Under the pieces are notes generated by a model, which worked only from the letters and a program-made list of their open reading frames with translations, was not told the DNA's origin and did no database searches. Positions 54,372 through 63,441 of a stretch of DNA of 64,000 bases are shown here, piece after piece. The position numbers and the translations under genes were made by a program. The first letter of the stretch is position 1. Every line of letters begins with the position of its first letter. The stretch comes from Solwaraspora sp. WMMA2056 (GTDB lineage Bacteria > Actinomycetota > Actinomycetes > Mycobacteriales > Micromonosporaceae). The DNA is taken from NCBI RefSeq assembly GCF_030345095.1, contig NZ_CP128360.1:6882001-6946000 (forward strand), written 5' to 3'.

Positions 54372-55163
54372 TCAGGTTGGGGCGCTCCCTCGGAGGTACG
54401 CGGTCGGCGTGAAGCCGAGCACCGTACGGAACTCGTTGGCCAGGTGGGCCTGATCGGCGTACCCCAGTTGGGCTGCCAGCCCCGCCAGGTCGGTGCCCGG
54501 GTCGGTCCGCAGCAGGTGCGCCGCCTCCTGCAACCGACGCCGGCGGATCATCGTCAGCGGCGGCAGGCCGACATGGCGGCGGGCCAGCCGCTGCACCGTA
54601 CGGGTCGACACGTGCAGCCGGTCGGCGATGTCCTCGACCCGCAGGACCTGCGGGTCGCTGTCGACCAGTTCGGCCAGCGTGTTGGCGGCCAGGCCGTCCG
54701 GGTCAGGCGGGTCGACGGTCACGGCGAGCCAGTCCGCGAAGGCCGCCACGGCGGCGGCGGGCCGCTGCGCGGGGTCGACCGGCGCGGTCATCGCCGCGAC
54801 CACCGGTGACCGCAGCTCGGGCAGGTCCAGCGGGAGCGAGGCGTCCCGCAGCGCCGCCGGGTCCGCGGTGAAGTGCGGCACCGCCGCCGGACGCAGCAGC
54901 GCGCCGACCGCCCAGCCGGTGCCGGTCAGGTCGCGGTACGACAGGCGCGTCGTCGGGCCGGCCAGCTCCACGCCGTCCGGGCCGACCACCAGGTTGCAGG
55001 CCGGGAAGGCGATGATCTGCTGCCGGGAGACCCGGCCCGGCGCGATCCGCCACTGCGGGATCCAGAACCAGCGGACCAGAGCCGCCACCGGCTCCGGCGG
55101 CGGCAGCCGGACGAAGGTCGGCAGCCGGGCCGGGTAGAGGATGCCGCGCTGCGCCGGGTCCAC
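54372..55163 (-). CDS. AraC-family transcriptional regulator
   Basis: 263 residues. An N-terminal sensor-like domain (about 1-150; FVRLPPPEPVAALVRWFWIPQW, AFPACNLVVGPDGVELAGPTT) is of the DUF6597/AraC-adjacent type. The C-terminal HTH_18 domain carries VEDIADRLHVSTRTVQRLARRHVG in segments, then LGYADQAHLANEFRTVLGFTPTAY. It diverges from the VOC gene 108 bp away and could regulate it or the neighbouring biosynthetic genes. Confidence 0.88.
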   Translation of the reverse strand: MDPAQRGILYPARLPTFVRLPPPEPVAALVRWFWIPQWRIAPGRVSRQQIIAFPACNLVVGPDGVELAGPTTRLSYRDLTGTGWAVGALLRPAAVPHFTADPAALRDASLPLDLPELRSPVVAAMTAPVDPAQRPAAAVAAFADWLAVTVDPPDPDGLAANTLAELVDSDPQVLRVEDIADRLHVSTRTVQRLARRHVGLPPLTMIRRRRLQEAAHLLRTDPGTDLAGLAAQLGYADQAHLANEFRTVLGFTPTAYLRGSAPT

Positions 55164-55270
55164 GGCAGCCAGGCTACGGCCTGCGCCGCCGACGGGCCCT
55201 GCGACACCGGCGGGCCCGGCTGTCGCGAATCTCCAAGCCGCCGCACCGCACGCTGCCTAGGGTCGGGACC

Positions 55271-55768
55271 ATGTCCGACACCTTCGCGGCCGCCGACGGC
55301 CAGCACACCACCAACGGTACGCCGCATGGCGTCACCAGCCTCACCCCGTTCCTGGCCATCCCGGACGCGCGCGGCGCGATCGACTTCTACCGGGACGTGT
55401 TCGATGCCCGGGTGGTGGACGTGACCGAGATGGGCGGCGCGGTCGTGCACGCCGTACTCGACTTCGGCAACGGTCACCTGCAGCTCGGCGAGCCGTCGCC
55501 GGCGTACGGCCTGGTCGCCCCGCCGGCCGGCGACGACGACTGCTACTCGATGGGCCTGTACTGCCCGGACGTGGACGCGACGCTGGCCCGCGCGGTCGCG
55601 GCCGGCGCGGCCGTACGGGAACCGGCGGCGACCTTCGTCTCCGGTGACCGGTTCGCCAGCATCCGCGACCCGTACGGGGTGCGTTGGTCGATCATGACCC
55701 GGGTCGAGGACCTCTCCGAGTCCGAAAGCGCCCGCCGGGTCGCCGAATGGGCGGCCCAGCAGAGTTGA
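55271..55768 (+). CDS. VOC-family (glyoxalase/bleomycin-resistance fold) protein
   Basis: 165 residues from ATG 55271. A single PhnB-like VOC module: LTPFLAIPDARGAIDFYRDVFDA, then GGAVVHAVLDFGNGHLQLGEP, CYSMGLYCPDVDATLARAVAAGA and the C-terminal DRFASIRDPYGVRWSI with Arg/Asp-Pro-Gly. Metal ligands are plausible at H and E positions. It may bind or detoxify a small molecule. The next gene overlaps its 3' end, so it could be the first gene of the biosynthetic operon. Confidence 0.87.
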   Translation: MSDTFAAADGQHTTNGTPHGVTSLTPFLAIPDARGAIDFYRDVFDARVVDVTEMGGAVVHAVLDFGNGHLQLGEPSPAYGLVAPPAGDDDCYSMGLYCPDVDATLARAVAAGAAVREPAATFVSGDRFASIRDPYGVRWSIMTRVEDLSESESARRVAEWAAQQS

Positions 55769-56829
55769 CCCCGGCCGCCTTCGCCGGTGTCCTTACGGGT
55801 ATGCAGATCGGGGCCGACGACGGGTTCGCGCACGGCGACTGCCGGGACACCGCGCTCGGTACGTTGCTTCGGCTGGCCGGCGTCACCAATCCTGAGGATC
55901 TGCTCCTCGGCGAGTGGACCTTCGAGATCACCGAGGACCGCAGTGTCGCCGACGGGTTGTCCGTGGCGTACCGCAGCGGTGAGCCGCTGCCCACGGCGGC
56001 CGGGCCGGCCGGCACCGGCATCGAGCTGCTGCACCGCCGGGCCGGCGGGCTGCCGGAGCTGGTGCGGTGGCTCGCCGCGCGGGCCCGGCCCGGTCGGGCC
56101 GTCGCGGTCACCATCGACCAGTACGGCTACGAGCCGGCTCCGTTCCACCGGACGGCCCACGTACCGCACGACCTGGTCGTCACCGCCGCCACCGACACCA
56201 GCGTCGACGTGCTGGACAGCTTCCCTGCGTCCCGGTTCGCCGGCCGGGTCGGGCACACCCGGTTCGCCCGGTGGGCCGATTCTCCGGAGCTGGGTGCGGC
56301 GCGGTGGCGCACTGTGGAGCTCGCCGTACGACCCGACGCACTCACCCGGAGCGCCGGCTGGCTCGCCGCAAACTGGCAGGACCACATCAGGCGCAACGTC
56401 GCGGCGATGTCGGACCCGACCGGTCGGCGTGGGGTGGCCGCGATCGAGCTCGTCGCCGACCGGCTGGCCGAATGGCTCGCCGGGCCCGACTTCGTCGCCG
56501 ACCCGGGCCGGCGGCGGGAGTTGCCGGTCAGCAGCTTCACCGACCTCGGCGCGGTCCGCCGTGGACACGCGCTCTGGTTGTCCCGGGTCGCCGGGCTCGG
56601 CCATCCGGAGCTGGCCGGGTACGCCGACCAGGTCCGCGCCGTCTCCCGGCAGTGGGACATCGCCGCCTCACTCTGGCTGGCCGGCAACCGGTCCGGTCCG
56701 GCGACGGACCAGGCAGCCGCGGACCTGGTCTCCCGCAGTCTGCGTCAGGTGCCGAAGTTGTTGCATCTCATCGCCGCCGCTGAGCGGCGCATCGTCGAAC
56801 AGCTCGACGCCGCCACCCGGACCGCCTGA
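55747..56829 (+). CDS. BtrH-like acyl-ACP acyltransferase (BtrH_N/DUF4872)
   Basis: Up to 360 residues. The start is uncertain: ATG 55747 overlaps the VOC gene by 22 bp; TTG 55765 overlaps its stop; ATG 55801 gives a compact N-terminus. The core motif AHGDCRDTALGTLLRLAGV with its cysteine matches BtrH_N, followed by LLLGEWTFEI, VAVTIDQYGYEPAPFH (His candidate) and VLDSFPASRF (Asp candidate), a Cys-His-Asp set. The C-terminal 150 residues are helical like DUF4872. Butirosin BtrH moves an aminoacyl group from a carrier protein onto an aminoglycoside; here the neighbouring A-T and carrier proteins would supply the acyl donor. Confidence 0.75.
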   Translation: MGGPAELTPAAFAGVLTGMQIGADDGFAHGDCRDTALGTLLRLAGVTNPEDLLLGEWTFEITEDRSVADGLSVAYRSGEPLPTAAGPAGTGIELLHRRAGGLPELVRWLAARARPGRAVAVTIDQYGYEPAPFHRTAHVPHDLVVTAATDTSVDVLDSFPASRFAGRVGHTRFARWADSPELGAARWRTVELAVRPDALTRSAGWLAANWQDHIRRNVAAMSDPTGRRGVAAIELVADRLAEWLAGPDFVADPGRRRELPVSSFTDLGAVRRGHALWLSRVAGLGHPELAGYADQVRAVSRQWDIAASLWLAGNRSGPATDQAAADLVSRSLRQVPKLLHLIAAAERRIVEQLDAATRTA

Positions 56830-56848
56830 CGACCATCCATGTTGGGCG

Positions 56849-56878
56849 TTGACCATGGGCCCGGCGAAGGGCTAATTT
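56849..56878 (+). promoter_or_regulatory. Promoter of the A-T NRPS gene
   Basis: TTGACC (56849-56854), 18 nt, TAATTT (56873-56878) is one of the best -35/-10 pairs in the window, 80 bp before the ATG at 56958. It suggests that the A-T gene and the carrier protein form their own transcription unit. Confidence 0.6.
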
Positions 56879-56957
56879 CTGGCTGGTCGAAACGCATCGA
56901 CACCCATCCTGGCCGGCGGTCAGCCGGGCCCCGATGCGGCTGCCGGGAAGGAGCCCG

Positions 56958-58805
56958 ATGCCGATGAGCCAGGCACCGGTCCACATGGAAGCGCTCGGCT
57001 CGACCCGGCCCGCGTCGGTCGTGGCCCTGCTGGAGCAGGTGGTGGCCGAGACTCCGGACGCTGCGGCGATCATCGAGGACGGCCGGGTCACCGACTACCG
57101 GACCCTGTGGCGCGAGGTCGAAACGCTGGCGGGCGTCGTGGCCTGCGACGGTGTCCGACCCGGTGAGCTCGTCGGGGTCACGGTACGGCGCTCGGTCACC
57201 GGGATCGCCTCGCTACTCGCCGTGCTGCGGGCCGGTGCGGCATACGTACCGTTGGATGCCGCAGACCCGCCGGCCCGCCTCCACGACATCGCGACGACCT
57301 GCGCGCTGCGCCGGATCCTGCTCGCCGCGCCGCTGCCGGCCGCCCACGCGGCCGATCTGCCCACCCGGATGATCGAGACAATCCCGGCACCGGAGACGGC
57401 CCCGCCCGCCGAACCGGTCGGCGAGGTCGGCGGCGACCAGCCGGCGTACGTCATCCACACCTCCGGCTCCACCGGCACCGCCAAGGGTGTCCTCGTCGGA
57501 CACGGTGCCCTGGCGACGGCGGCGACCGCGCTGGCAAGGGCGTGGCAGATCACCCCCGGCGACCGCGTCCTCAGCTTCGCGGCCCTGACCTGGGACACCA
57601 GCGGCGAGGAGATCTACCCGGCGCTTCTCGGCGGGGCGACCCTGGTGATCGACCGGCGGGCCACCGACGGCACGGTCGCCGGCCTGCTCGCTGCGGTCGC
57701 CGCCAACGACGTCACGGTGATCGACCTGCCGACCTCCTTCTGGTACGAAGTGGTGGAATTCCTCCGGTCGACCGGTCGTCAACTGCCGCCGTCGCTGCGA
57801 CTGGTGGTGATCGGCGGCGAGGAGGTGGCCGCAGGACCGGTCCGCACCTGGTGCGAGCTGGTGCCCGACCGGGTCCGGCTGGTCAACACCTACGGCCAGA
57901 CCGAGACCGTCCTGGTCACCCACCAGGCCGACCTCGCCGGCCCGACCGGGCGGGCGCTGCCCGACGGCACGCCGGTGCCGATCGGCCGGCCACTGCCACA
58001 CGTACGCCAGGTGCTGGTCCCGACGGCACCCGGCTCCCGGACCGCCGAGCTGTACATCGGCGGCCCGGCGCTGAGCCTGGGGTACCCGGCCCACCCGGCG
58101 GAGACCGCGCGACGGTTCGGTCCCGTGCCCGGCAGCGGCCCCATGGATTCTGGCGGCGACGACGGACGCATGTTCCGCACCGGTGACCTGGTCGGCAGCG
58201 GCGAGGACGGTCAGCTGCACTACGTCGGCCGGGTCGACCGGCAGCTCAAGGTACGCGGCCACCGAGTCGAACCGGAGGAGGTCGAACGCTCCCTGCTCGG
58301 CCACCCGGCGCTGGTCGCCGCAGCGGTGTACGCGATCGACGCGCCGGCCGGCGGTCGACAGCTGGCCGCCGCTGTGGTGCCCCGCGCCACCACGGCCGTG
58401 ACCGGGCCGGAGCTGGCCGGGTGGCTACGTGACCGACTGCCCGGCCACCTGGTGCCGACCCGGTGGTCCGTGCGGGCCGCCCTGCCGCTGCTGGCCAACG
58501 GCAAGGTCGACCACGCGGCACTCGCCACGGCCGACCTCCCGGCAATCGACGCCGATCCCGTCGTCGCCGATCCGGTCGACGCCGATCCCGTCGTCGCCGA
58601 GGTGGCGGCGATCTTCGGTCGGGTGCTGGACCGGGCGTACGGGCCCGACGACGACTTTTTCGACGCCGGCGGTGACTCGCTGCTCGCGGCCCGGCTCATC
58701 TCCCGTCTCTACCGCCGCTACGACATCGAGCTCACCTTCGTCGACCTGTTCGAGTGGCGTACGCCGCGCGGTCTGGCGGACCTGCTGCGGCCCGGCCATG
58801 GCTGA
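56958..58805 (+). CDS. Stand-alone NRPS adenylation-thiolation didomain protein
   Basis: 615 residues from ATG 56958 behind GAAGGAG. Core motifs: A2/A3 (YVIHTSGSTGTAKGVLVGH), A4 (SFAALTWDTSGEEIYPALLGG), A5 (NTYGQTE), A7 (MFRTGDLV), A8 (HYVGRVDRQLKVRGHRVEPEEVE) and A10 (LPLLANGKVDH). Lined up with GrsA, the specificity residues read D-T-E-D-V-G-T-L-V-(K). D235 is kept, so an amino acid is expected; E239 and D278 favour a basic side chain. This is close to the code I remember for beta-lysine domains (for example VioO-like proteins); I cannot verify that here. A C-terminal carrier domain ends DDDFFDAGGDSLLAARL with the phosphopantetheine serine. No condensation or release domain is attached. Confidence 0.9.
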   Translation: MPMSQAPVHMEALGSTRPASVVALLEQVVAETPDAAAIIEDGRVTDYRTLWREVETLAGVVACDGVRPGELVGVTVRRSVTGIASLLAVLRAGAAYVPLDAADPPARLHDIATTCALRRILLAAPLPAAHAADLPTRMIETIPAPETAPPAEPVGEVGGDQPAYVIHTSGSTGTAKGVLVGHGALATAATALARAWQITPGDRVLSFAALTWDTSGEEIYPALLGGATLVIDRRATDGTVAGLLAAVAANDVTVIDLPTSFWYEVVEFLRSTGRQLPPSLRLVVIGGEEVAAGPVRTWCELVPDRVRLVNTYGQTETVLVTHQADLAGPTGRALPDGTPVPIGRPLPHVRQVLVPTAPGSRTAELYIGGPALSLGYPAHPAETARRFGPVPGSGPMDSGGDDGRMFRTGDLVGSGEDGQLHYVGRVDRQLKVRGHRVEPEEVERSLLGHPALVAAAVYAIDAPAGGRQLAAAVVPRATTAVTGPELAGWLRDRLPGHLVPTRWSVRAALPLLANGKVDHAALATADLPAIDADPVVADPVDADPVVAEVAAIFGRVLDRAYGPDDDFFDAGGDSLLAARLISRLYRRYDIELTFVDLFEWRTPRGLADLLRPGHG

Positions 58806-59037
58806 GCCGGCGTCCGACAGGTACCTGGCCGAGATCCTCGCGACCTGCGCCGACGTACTCGGCCGCTGCGTCGCCGCCGAGGAGAACTTCCTCGACATCG
58901 GCGGCGACTCGGTCACCGCCACCGACCTGTTCCTGCGGCTGGAGGCCCGGCTCGGCACCGAGCTCGACATCACGCTGTTCTTCGAGGCGCGCGACTTCCG
59001 CGAGCTGGCCACCCGACTCGCGGAGTCGACCGGATGA
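58798..59037 (+). CDS. Free-standing peptidyl carrier protein
   Basis: 79 residues, overlapping the A-T gene by 8 bp (ATGGCTGA). NFLDIGGDSVTATDLFLRLEA carries the phosphopantetheine-accepting serine in GGDS. Helices before (YLAEILATCADVLGR) and after (ITLFFEARDFRELATRLAE) fit a complete carrier fold. It gives the cluster two carriers: the one fused to the A domain and this one, perhaps used to pass the amino acid to the condensation or BtrH-like enzyme. Confidence 0.88.
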   Translation: MAEPASDRYLAEILATCADVLGRCVAAEENFLDIGGDSVTATDLFLRLEARLGTELDITLFFEARDFRELATRLAESTG

Positions 59038-59084
59038 GCGGGTCCGGCGACAAGACCGTCCCACCTGGTGACCGGATGATCCGG

Positions 59085-60797
59085 TCACCGGGCCGGCCGC
59101 AGCCGCCGGGCCAGCCGGATCAACGGCACCGCAGTGGTGAAGTCGTCCGGCACCAGCCCCGCCCATCCGGCGGCGGACAGCCGGGCGAGGACCGCCGGCA
59201 CCAGCAGCAGCCGGCCACCGGCCGCCAGGTAGCACCGGTCCTGGTCGACGTGGTCGAGCTCGTGCAGGTCGGCCACGGCCGCGCGCAGCGCCGCCACAGC
59301 GGACACCGCACCACCGGGCATCGTCCCAGCGGCGGCCGTCGACTGGTCGACGGCATCGTCGGCCGGGCGGCCCGGATCCTCCCCTGGGCTGAGGTCCACC
59401 AGCGCTGGTTCGCCGAGGTGGGTGCCGAGCCGGGCGGCGACCTCGTCGAGCGTCAGATCGGCTCCGGCGAGGTAGGCCCGCAGGATACGCTCCGGGCCGC
59501 TGAGCATCGCCCGCATCTGCCCCGGATCGAGGACCATGCTGTTGAAGCTGGCCAGGATCCACATCGCACCATCCTCGACGGTGTTCATCAGGTACGCGTC
59601 GAACCCGGCCGGGTCGGGCGTCGTCTCGTTGCGGCCCATCCCGAACTCCAGCTCGCCCGCCGTGGCCAGCAGATCGGTCAGTTCGCCGTCGCCGCGCTGC
59701 TGCAGCGCGGTCAGCTCCGGACTCTGATCGAAGTTGATCGTCGTCCCGACCGCGATCACCTCGCCCCGCCGGCGCTGCTCGGCGGCGAACATCTCCCGCA
59801 GGGTGAGCTGCCCCACCCGGTAACGGCTCTGCACCTGGAACGTCCGCACGCGCAGCCGCTCGATCAGGGCGCCCAGCGACGGGCGGTCCGAGACGTCGAC
59901 CGTGGTCGGGAGGATGCAGTGGTAGCAGCCGACGGTGTCGCGCTCCTCGACGGTGCGACCTGCGAAGTGGTTGCGCACCACGGTCACCGCAGCGCCGGAC
60001 ATGATCGCCAGCAACGCGTGCATCAGCGCCGAGTAGACCACCGCCGGGCTGGTCCGGTGCCGGCGGGCGGCGAGCACCAGCGCCGGCGGCAGGGCGGCGG
60101 AACGGTAGCTGGCTCCGTACCGCTGGAACACACCGGGGCGCAGCGGCACGAACAGCCTGGACGGAATCCGGCGTACCTCCTCGTGCCAGAACCGCTGGGC
60201 CGCCAGCCGGACCGCCGCCAGTTCACCGGAGTCCTCGTCCCACGCCGAGTCGGCGGGCTGTGGGCCGTCGGACGGGCCGGGCAGGTCGGGGTGGCCGGGG
60301 CGGTCGGAATCGTCCTCGCCACCCGGCATCCGGCACGCCTGCGCCAGCTCGGCCAGCACGATCCGTTCGCTGTACCCGTCGAAGACCGCGTGACTGGCCA
60401 CCACCAGCAACTCCACCGCGTCGCCCGCCGAGCGGACCACGCCGAACCGGACCTGTTCCGGATCGGCGTCGGTGAACGGCGGCTCGGTCAACGCGAGGCG
60501 GAACGCCGCCCGCGCGGACTCGGTCCGCTCGTCGCACACCCGGACCGGCAGCTCGCCGCCGGCGGCCCGCACGACCTGCACCGGCATGCCGTCGGCGGCG
60601 AGCCGGAACGCGGTCCGCAGCGCCTCGTGCCGGGCGACGAGTCCACGCAGGATGGAGACCGCCCGGTCGTACGGGACCGGCGGATCGGGCCGGTACGCGA
60701 CGGTGATCGCGTTGCAGGTGCCGGTGAGCAGCTTCCACCACTCGAACTGCTGCGCCCCGCCGAGCGGCGCGCGCCGGACCTCCGCTCCCCAGCCCAT
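59085..60797 (-). CDS. Free-standing NRPS condensation domain protein
   Basis: 570 residues from ATG 60797 on the strand opposite the other cluster genes. The N-terminal part PLGGAQQFEWWKLLTGTCNAITVAYR precedes the catalytic motif, which reads ASHAVFDGYSERIVLAEL, i.e. H-x-x-x-D-G with S in place of the first His of HHxxxDG. Latch/floor segments GRTVEERDTVGCYHCILPTTVDV and ILASFNSMVLDP are conserved. A C-terminal extension of about 90 residues has no recognised domain. Such single C domains (as VioM in viomycin) attach an amino acid held by a carrier to a small acceptor. Stops converge with the carrier protein (48 bp). Confidence 0.87.
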   Translation of the reverse strand: MGWGAEVRRAPLGGAQQFEWWKLLTGTCNAITVAYRPDPPVPYDRAVSILRGLVARHEALRTAFRLAADGMPVQVVRAAGGELPVRVCDERTESARAAFRLALTEPPFTDADPEQVRFGVVRSAGDAVELLVVASHAVFDGYSERIVLAELAQACRMPGGEDDSDRPGHPDLPGPSDGPQPADSAWDEDSGELAAVRLAAQRFWHEEVRRIPSRLFVPLRPGVFQRYGASYRSAALPPALVLAARRHRTSPAVVYSALMHALLAIMSGAAVTVVRNHFAGRTVEERDTVGCYHCILPTTVDVSDRPSLGALIERLRVRTFQVQSRYRVGQLTLREMFAAEQRRRGEVIAVGTTINFDQSPELTALQQRGDGELTDLLATAGELEFGMGRNETTPDPAGFDAYLMNTVEDGAMWILASFNSMVLDPGQMRAMLSGPERILRAYLAGADLTLDEVAARLGTHLGEPALVDLSPGEDPGRPADDAVDQSTAAAGTMPGGAVSAVAALRAAVADLHELDHVDQDRCYLAAGGRLLLVPAVLARLSAAGWAGLVPDDFTTAVPLIRLARRLRPAR

Positions 60798-60838
60798 CGC
60801 GAGATCATGCCATGGTCGCGCAGGCAAGGAGGCAGGCG

Positions 60839-62026
60839 TTGACGCCGGAGTTTCCCGCGACGTTGCCGCCGGAGTTCGTGGCGACGTTGCCGCCGGCCGG
60901 GCAGGCCACCGGACTGCCCGCCACGGCGTACACCAGTGACCAGGTCCTCGCCTGGGAACGGGACCGGTTCTGGCGCCACGGCTGGGTCTGCGTCGGTCGG
61001 AGCGCTGCGCTGGCCGGGCCGGGCGACCAGGCCGGGCTGGACGTGGCCGGCACCGGTGTGCTCGCCGTACACGACGCGACCGGCCGGCTCCGTACCTTCC
61101 GCAACGCCTGCCGCCACCGGGGACACGAGCTGGTCGGTCGGGACTGCACGGTACGCCGCTCCACCGTCTGGTGCGCGTACCACGCCTGGGTGTACCGCCT
61201 GGACGGCACCCTGCGCAACGCGCCCCGGTTCGACCCGCCGCCCGACGCGGACCTCGACCTGCTGCCGGTGCGCTCGGCGCAGTGGCAGGGTTGGCTCTTC
61301 GTCGACGTCGGCGGCGACGCACCGCCGCTGGCCGACGTGGTCGGCGACCTCGACGCCGCGCTCGCCGTATACCGGCCCGACACGCTGCGGGTGGTCGCCA
61401 CCGAGCGGTACGAGGTGGCGGCGAACTGGAAACTGATCGTCGAGAACTACCTGGAGTGCTACCACTGTCCGAGCACCCACCCGGAGCTGAGCCGGGTGCA
61501 GCGCACCGAGGGCGGGGAGAGCTTCACCACCACCGGCCAATGGCTCGGCGGGCAGCTGGACCTGCGCAACTCGGCCGCCTCGATCTCGCTCGACGGCTCC
61601 GGCCCCGGCTGGACCTTCCCCGAGTTGGACGAGGAGACGGTCCGGCAGGTCCGCTACCACCTGCTGCCGCCCGGCTTGTTCGTCACGGCGACCCCGGACC
61701 ACCTGGTCACCCACCGGCTGGTGCCGGTGGCGGCGGACCGGACCCGGGTCGAGTGCGAGTGGCTGTTCCCGGCGGAGCTGGTCGAGGCGGACGTCGATCC
61801 CGGCTACGCCGTGGACTTCTGGCACACCACCAACCGGCAGGACTGGGCCGCCTGCGAGTCGGTGCAGCGGGGCGTCTCCGGCGGCGGCTACCGGCCCGGA
61901 CCGCTCGCCCCGCACGAGGACCTGCTCCGTACCTTCCTGGCGCGACTCGTCACGGCGTACCGGTCCGACGGGACGCTGGCACCGGCCCGCACGACCGCGG
62001 CCACCGCCACGGAGCCGGCCCGGTGA
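60839..62026 (+). CDS. Rieske non-haem iron oxygenase
   Basis: 395 residues. TTG 60839 is preferred because AAGGAGG ends six bases upstream; an ATG at 60812 has none. The Rieske [2Fe-2S] motif is CRHRGH...CAYHAW (CxH-x17-CxxH), and the mononuclear iron motif is ENYLECYHCPSTHPEL (E/N...H-x4-H). This is the alpha-subunit architecture of ring-hydroxylating oxygenases and of Rieske tailoring enzymes in antibiotic pathways. No ferredoxin/reductase is encoded nearby. Only 41 bp separate it from the divergent condensation gene, so its promoter must overlap that coding region. Its stop overlaps the next start (GTGA). Confidence 0.9.
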   Translation: MTPEFPATLPPEFVATLPPAGQATGLPATAYTSDQVLAWERDRFWRHGWVCVGRSAALAGPGDQAGLDVAGTGVLAVHDATGRLRTFRNACRHRGHELVGRDCTVRRSTVWCAYHAWVYRLDGTLRNAPRFDPPPDADLDLLPVRSAQWQGWLFVDVGGDAPPLADVVGDLDAALAVYRPDTLRVVATERYEVAANWKLIVENYLECYHCPSTHPELSRVQRTEGGESFTTTGQWLGGQLDLRNSAASISLDGSGPGWTFPELDEETVRQVRYHLLPPGLFVTATPDHLVTHRLVPVAADRTRVECEWLFPAELVEADVDPGYAVDFWHTTNRQDWAACESVQRGVSGGGYRPGPLAPHEDLLRTFLARLVTAYRSDGTLAPARTTAATATEPAR

Positions 62027-63441
62027 CCGGCGGGCCACCGGTGGACGCGGCGGACGCGGTGGACGTGGTGGTGATCGGTGCCGGCCTGGCCGGGCTGACC
62101 GCCGCGACCGAGCTGGCGGCGACCGGGCGGCAGGTGCAGGTGGTCGAGGCGCTCGACCGGGTGGGTGGCCGGACCGCGAGCCACCACCGGTACGGGCAGG
62201 CGCTGGACGCCGGCGGCAGCTACCTCGGCGTACGGCATCTGCGGGTCCGCGAGCTGGCGGCGCGGTTCGGGCTGGCGCTGACCCCGACCGCCGCGCCCGG
62301 CGCCAACCTGTACGACCTCGGGGCCGGCCTGCTGCGGTCGGACGCCGGCCGGCCGGCGTTCAACGCACTGGCCGTCGGTGACGCGCTGGACCGGCTGGAC
62401 GATCTCGCCGCGACGGTGCCGCCCGCCGACCCGGCCACCGCCGAACACGCCGCCGAGTGGGACCAGCTGACCGTCGCCGCCTGGGCGCACCGGGAGCTCC
62501 GCCATCCGGACGCCCGGCTGCTGGTCGACCTGCTGGTCCGGCAGATGCTCGCCGCCGACCCCGCCGACGTCAGCCTGCTGCACCTGCTGTTCTACCTGGC
62601 CTCCGGCGGCGGAGTGCACTACCTGACGGCGTTCGCCGGCGGCGCTCAGCAGGACCGGTTCGTCGGCGGTGCGCACCAACTGGCCGAACGGATGGCGGCG
62701 GCCCTGACCCGGCCGGTCCGGCACGGAGCCGAGGTCACCGACCTGTACGCCGTACCCTCGGCCGGTCGACCCGGTGCCCGCCCCGGCCACGGCCCGGTCC
62801 GCGTGGTCGGCCCGGGGTTGTCCGTCCTGGGCACCCACGTGGTCGTGGCGGTGCCCCCCGGGCCGGCCAACCGGATCCGGCTGCACCTGCCGAGTGTCCA
62901 CCGCCCCGCGCAGCCGGCCCGCACCCGCGGTGCCACCGTCAAACTCCACCTGATCTACGAACGTCCGTTCTGGCGGGAGGCCGGGCTGTCCGGCTGGGTG
63001 ACGGCGCGGACCGGTCCACTGCGGTACGTCGTGGACGACTCCGCCGGCCGGGACGGGCTCGGCGTACTCGTCGGTTTCGTCACCGGCCCGGACGCCAGCC
63101 GGTACGCCGCCGGGTCCGGTGCCGCCCGCCGGGTGGCCCTGCTCGACCGGCTCGCCGGCTGGTTCGGGCCGACGGCCCGGCAGCCGCTGGCGGTGCTGGA
63201 GCGCGACTGGCAGGCCGAGTCGACCGTCGAGGGCTGTTACGCGGCCGTACCCGAGCCCGGCTGGTGGACGGCGGCAGGCCCGCCGTGGCCGACCACGGCG
63301 GCGGACGGACCCGTCCGCTGGGCCGGGACCGAGCGCTGCGCACAGTTCTACGGCCACCTGGAAGGGGCGGTGCGGTCCGGGCAGGAGACCGCCCGGCGGA
63401 TCATCGCCGCCGACCCGGTCCGCGCGCCGGCGGCACAATGA
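62023..63441 (+). CDS. Flavin monoamine oxidase-family oxidoreductase
   Basis: 472 residues from GTG 62023 overlapping the Rieske stop. The FAD dinucleotide fold starts VVVIGAGLAGLTAATELAATGRQVQVVEALDRVGGRT (in segments); the substrate half contains GGSYLGVRHLRVRELA and the C-terminal flavin-contact motif RWAGTERCAQFYGHLEGAVRSGQETARR. These enzymes oxidise amines or amino acids to imines, often in antibiotic tailoring. Coupled translation with the Rieske enzyme suggests consecutive oxidation steps on the same intermediate. Confidence 0.9.
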   Translation: MTGGPPVDAADAVDVVVIGAGLAGLTAATELAATGRQVQVVEALDRVGGRTASHHRYGQALDAGGSYLGVRHLRVRELAARFGLALTPTAAPGANLYDLGAGLLRSDAGRPAFNALAVGDALDRLDDLAATVPPADPATAEHAAEWDQLTVAAWAHRELRHPDARLLVDLLVRQMLAADPADVSLLHLLFYLASGGGVHYLTAFAGGAQQDRFVGGAHQLAERMAAALTRPVRHGAEVTDLYAVPSAGRPGARPGHGPVRVVGPGLSVLGTHVVVAVPPGPANRIRLHLPSVHRPAQPARTRGATVKLHLIYERPFWREAGLSGWVTARTGPLRYVVDDSAGRDGLGVLVGFVTGPDASRYAAGSGAARRVALLDRLAGWFGPTARQPLAVLERDWQAESTVEGCYAAVPEPGWWTAAGPPWPTTAADGPVRWAGTERCAQFYGHLEGAVRSGQETARRIIAADPVRAPAAQ

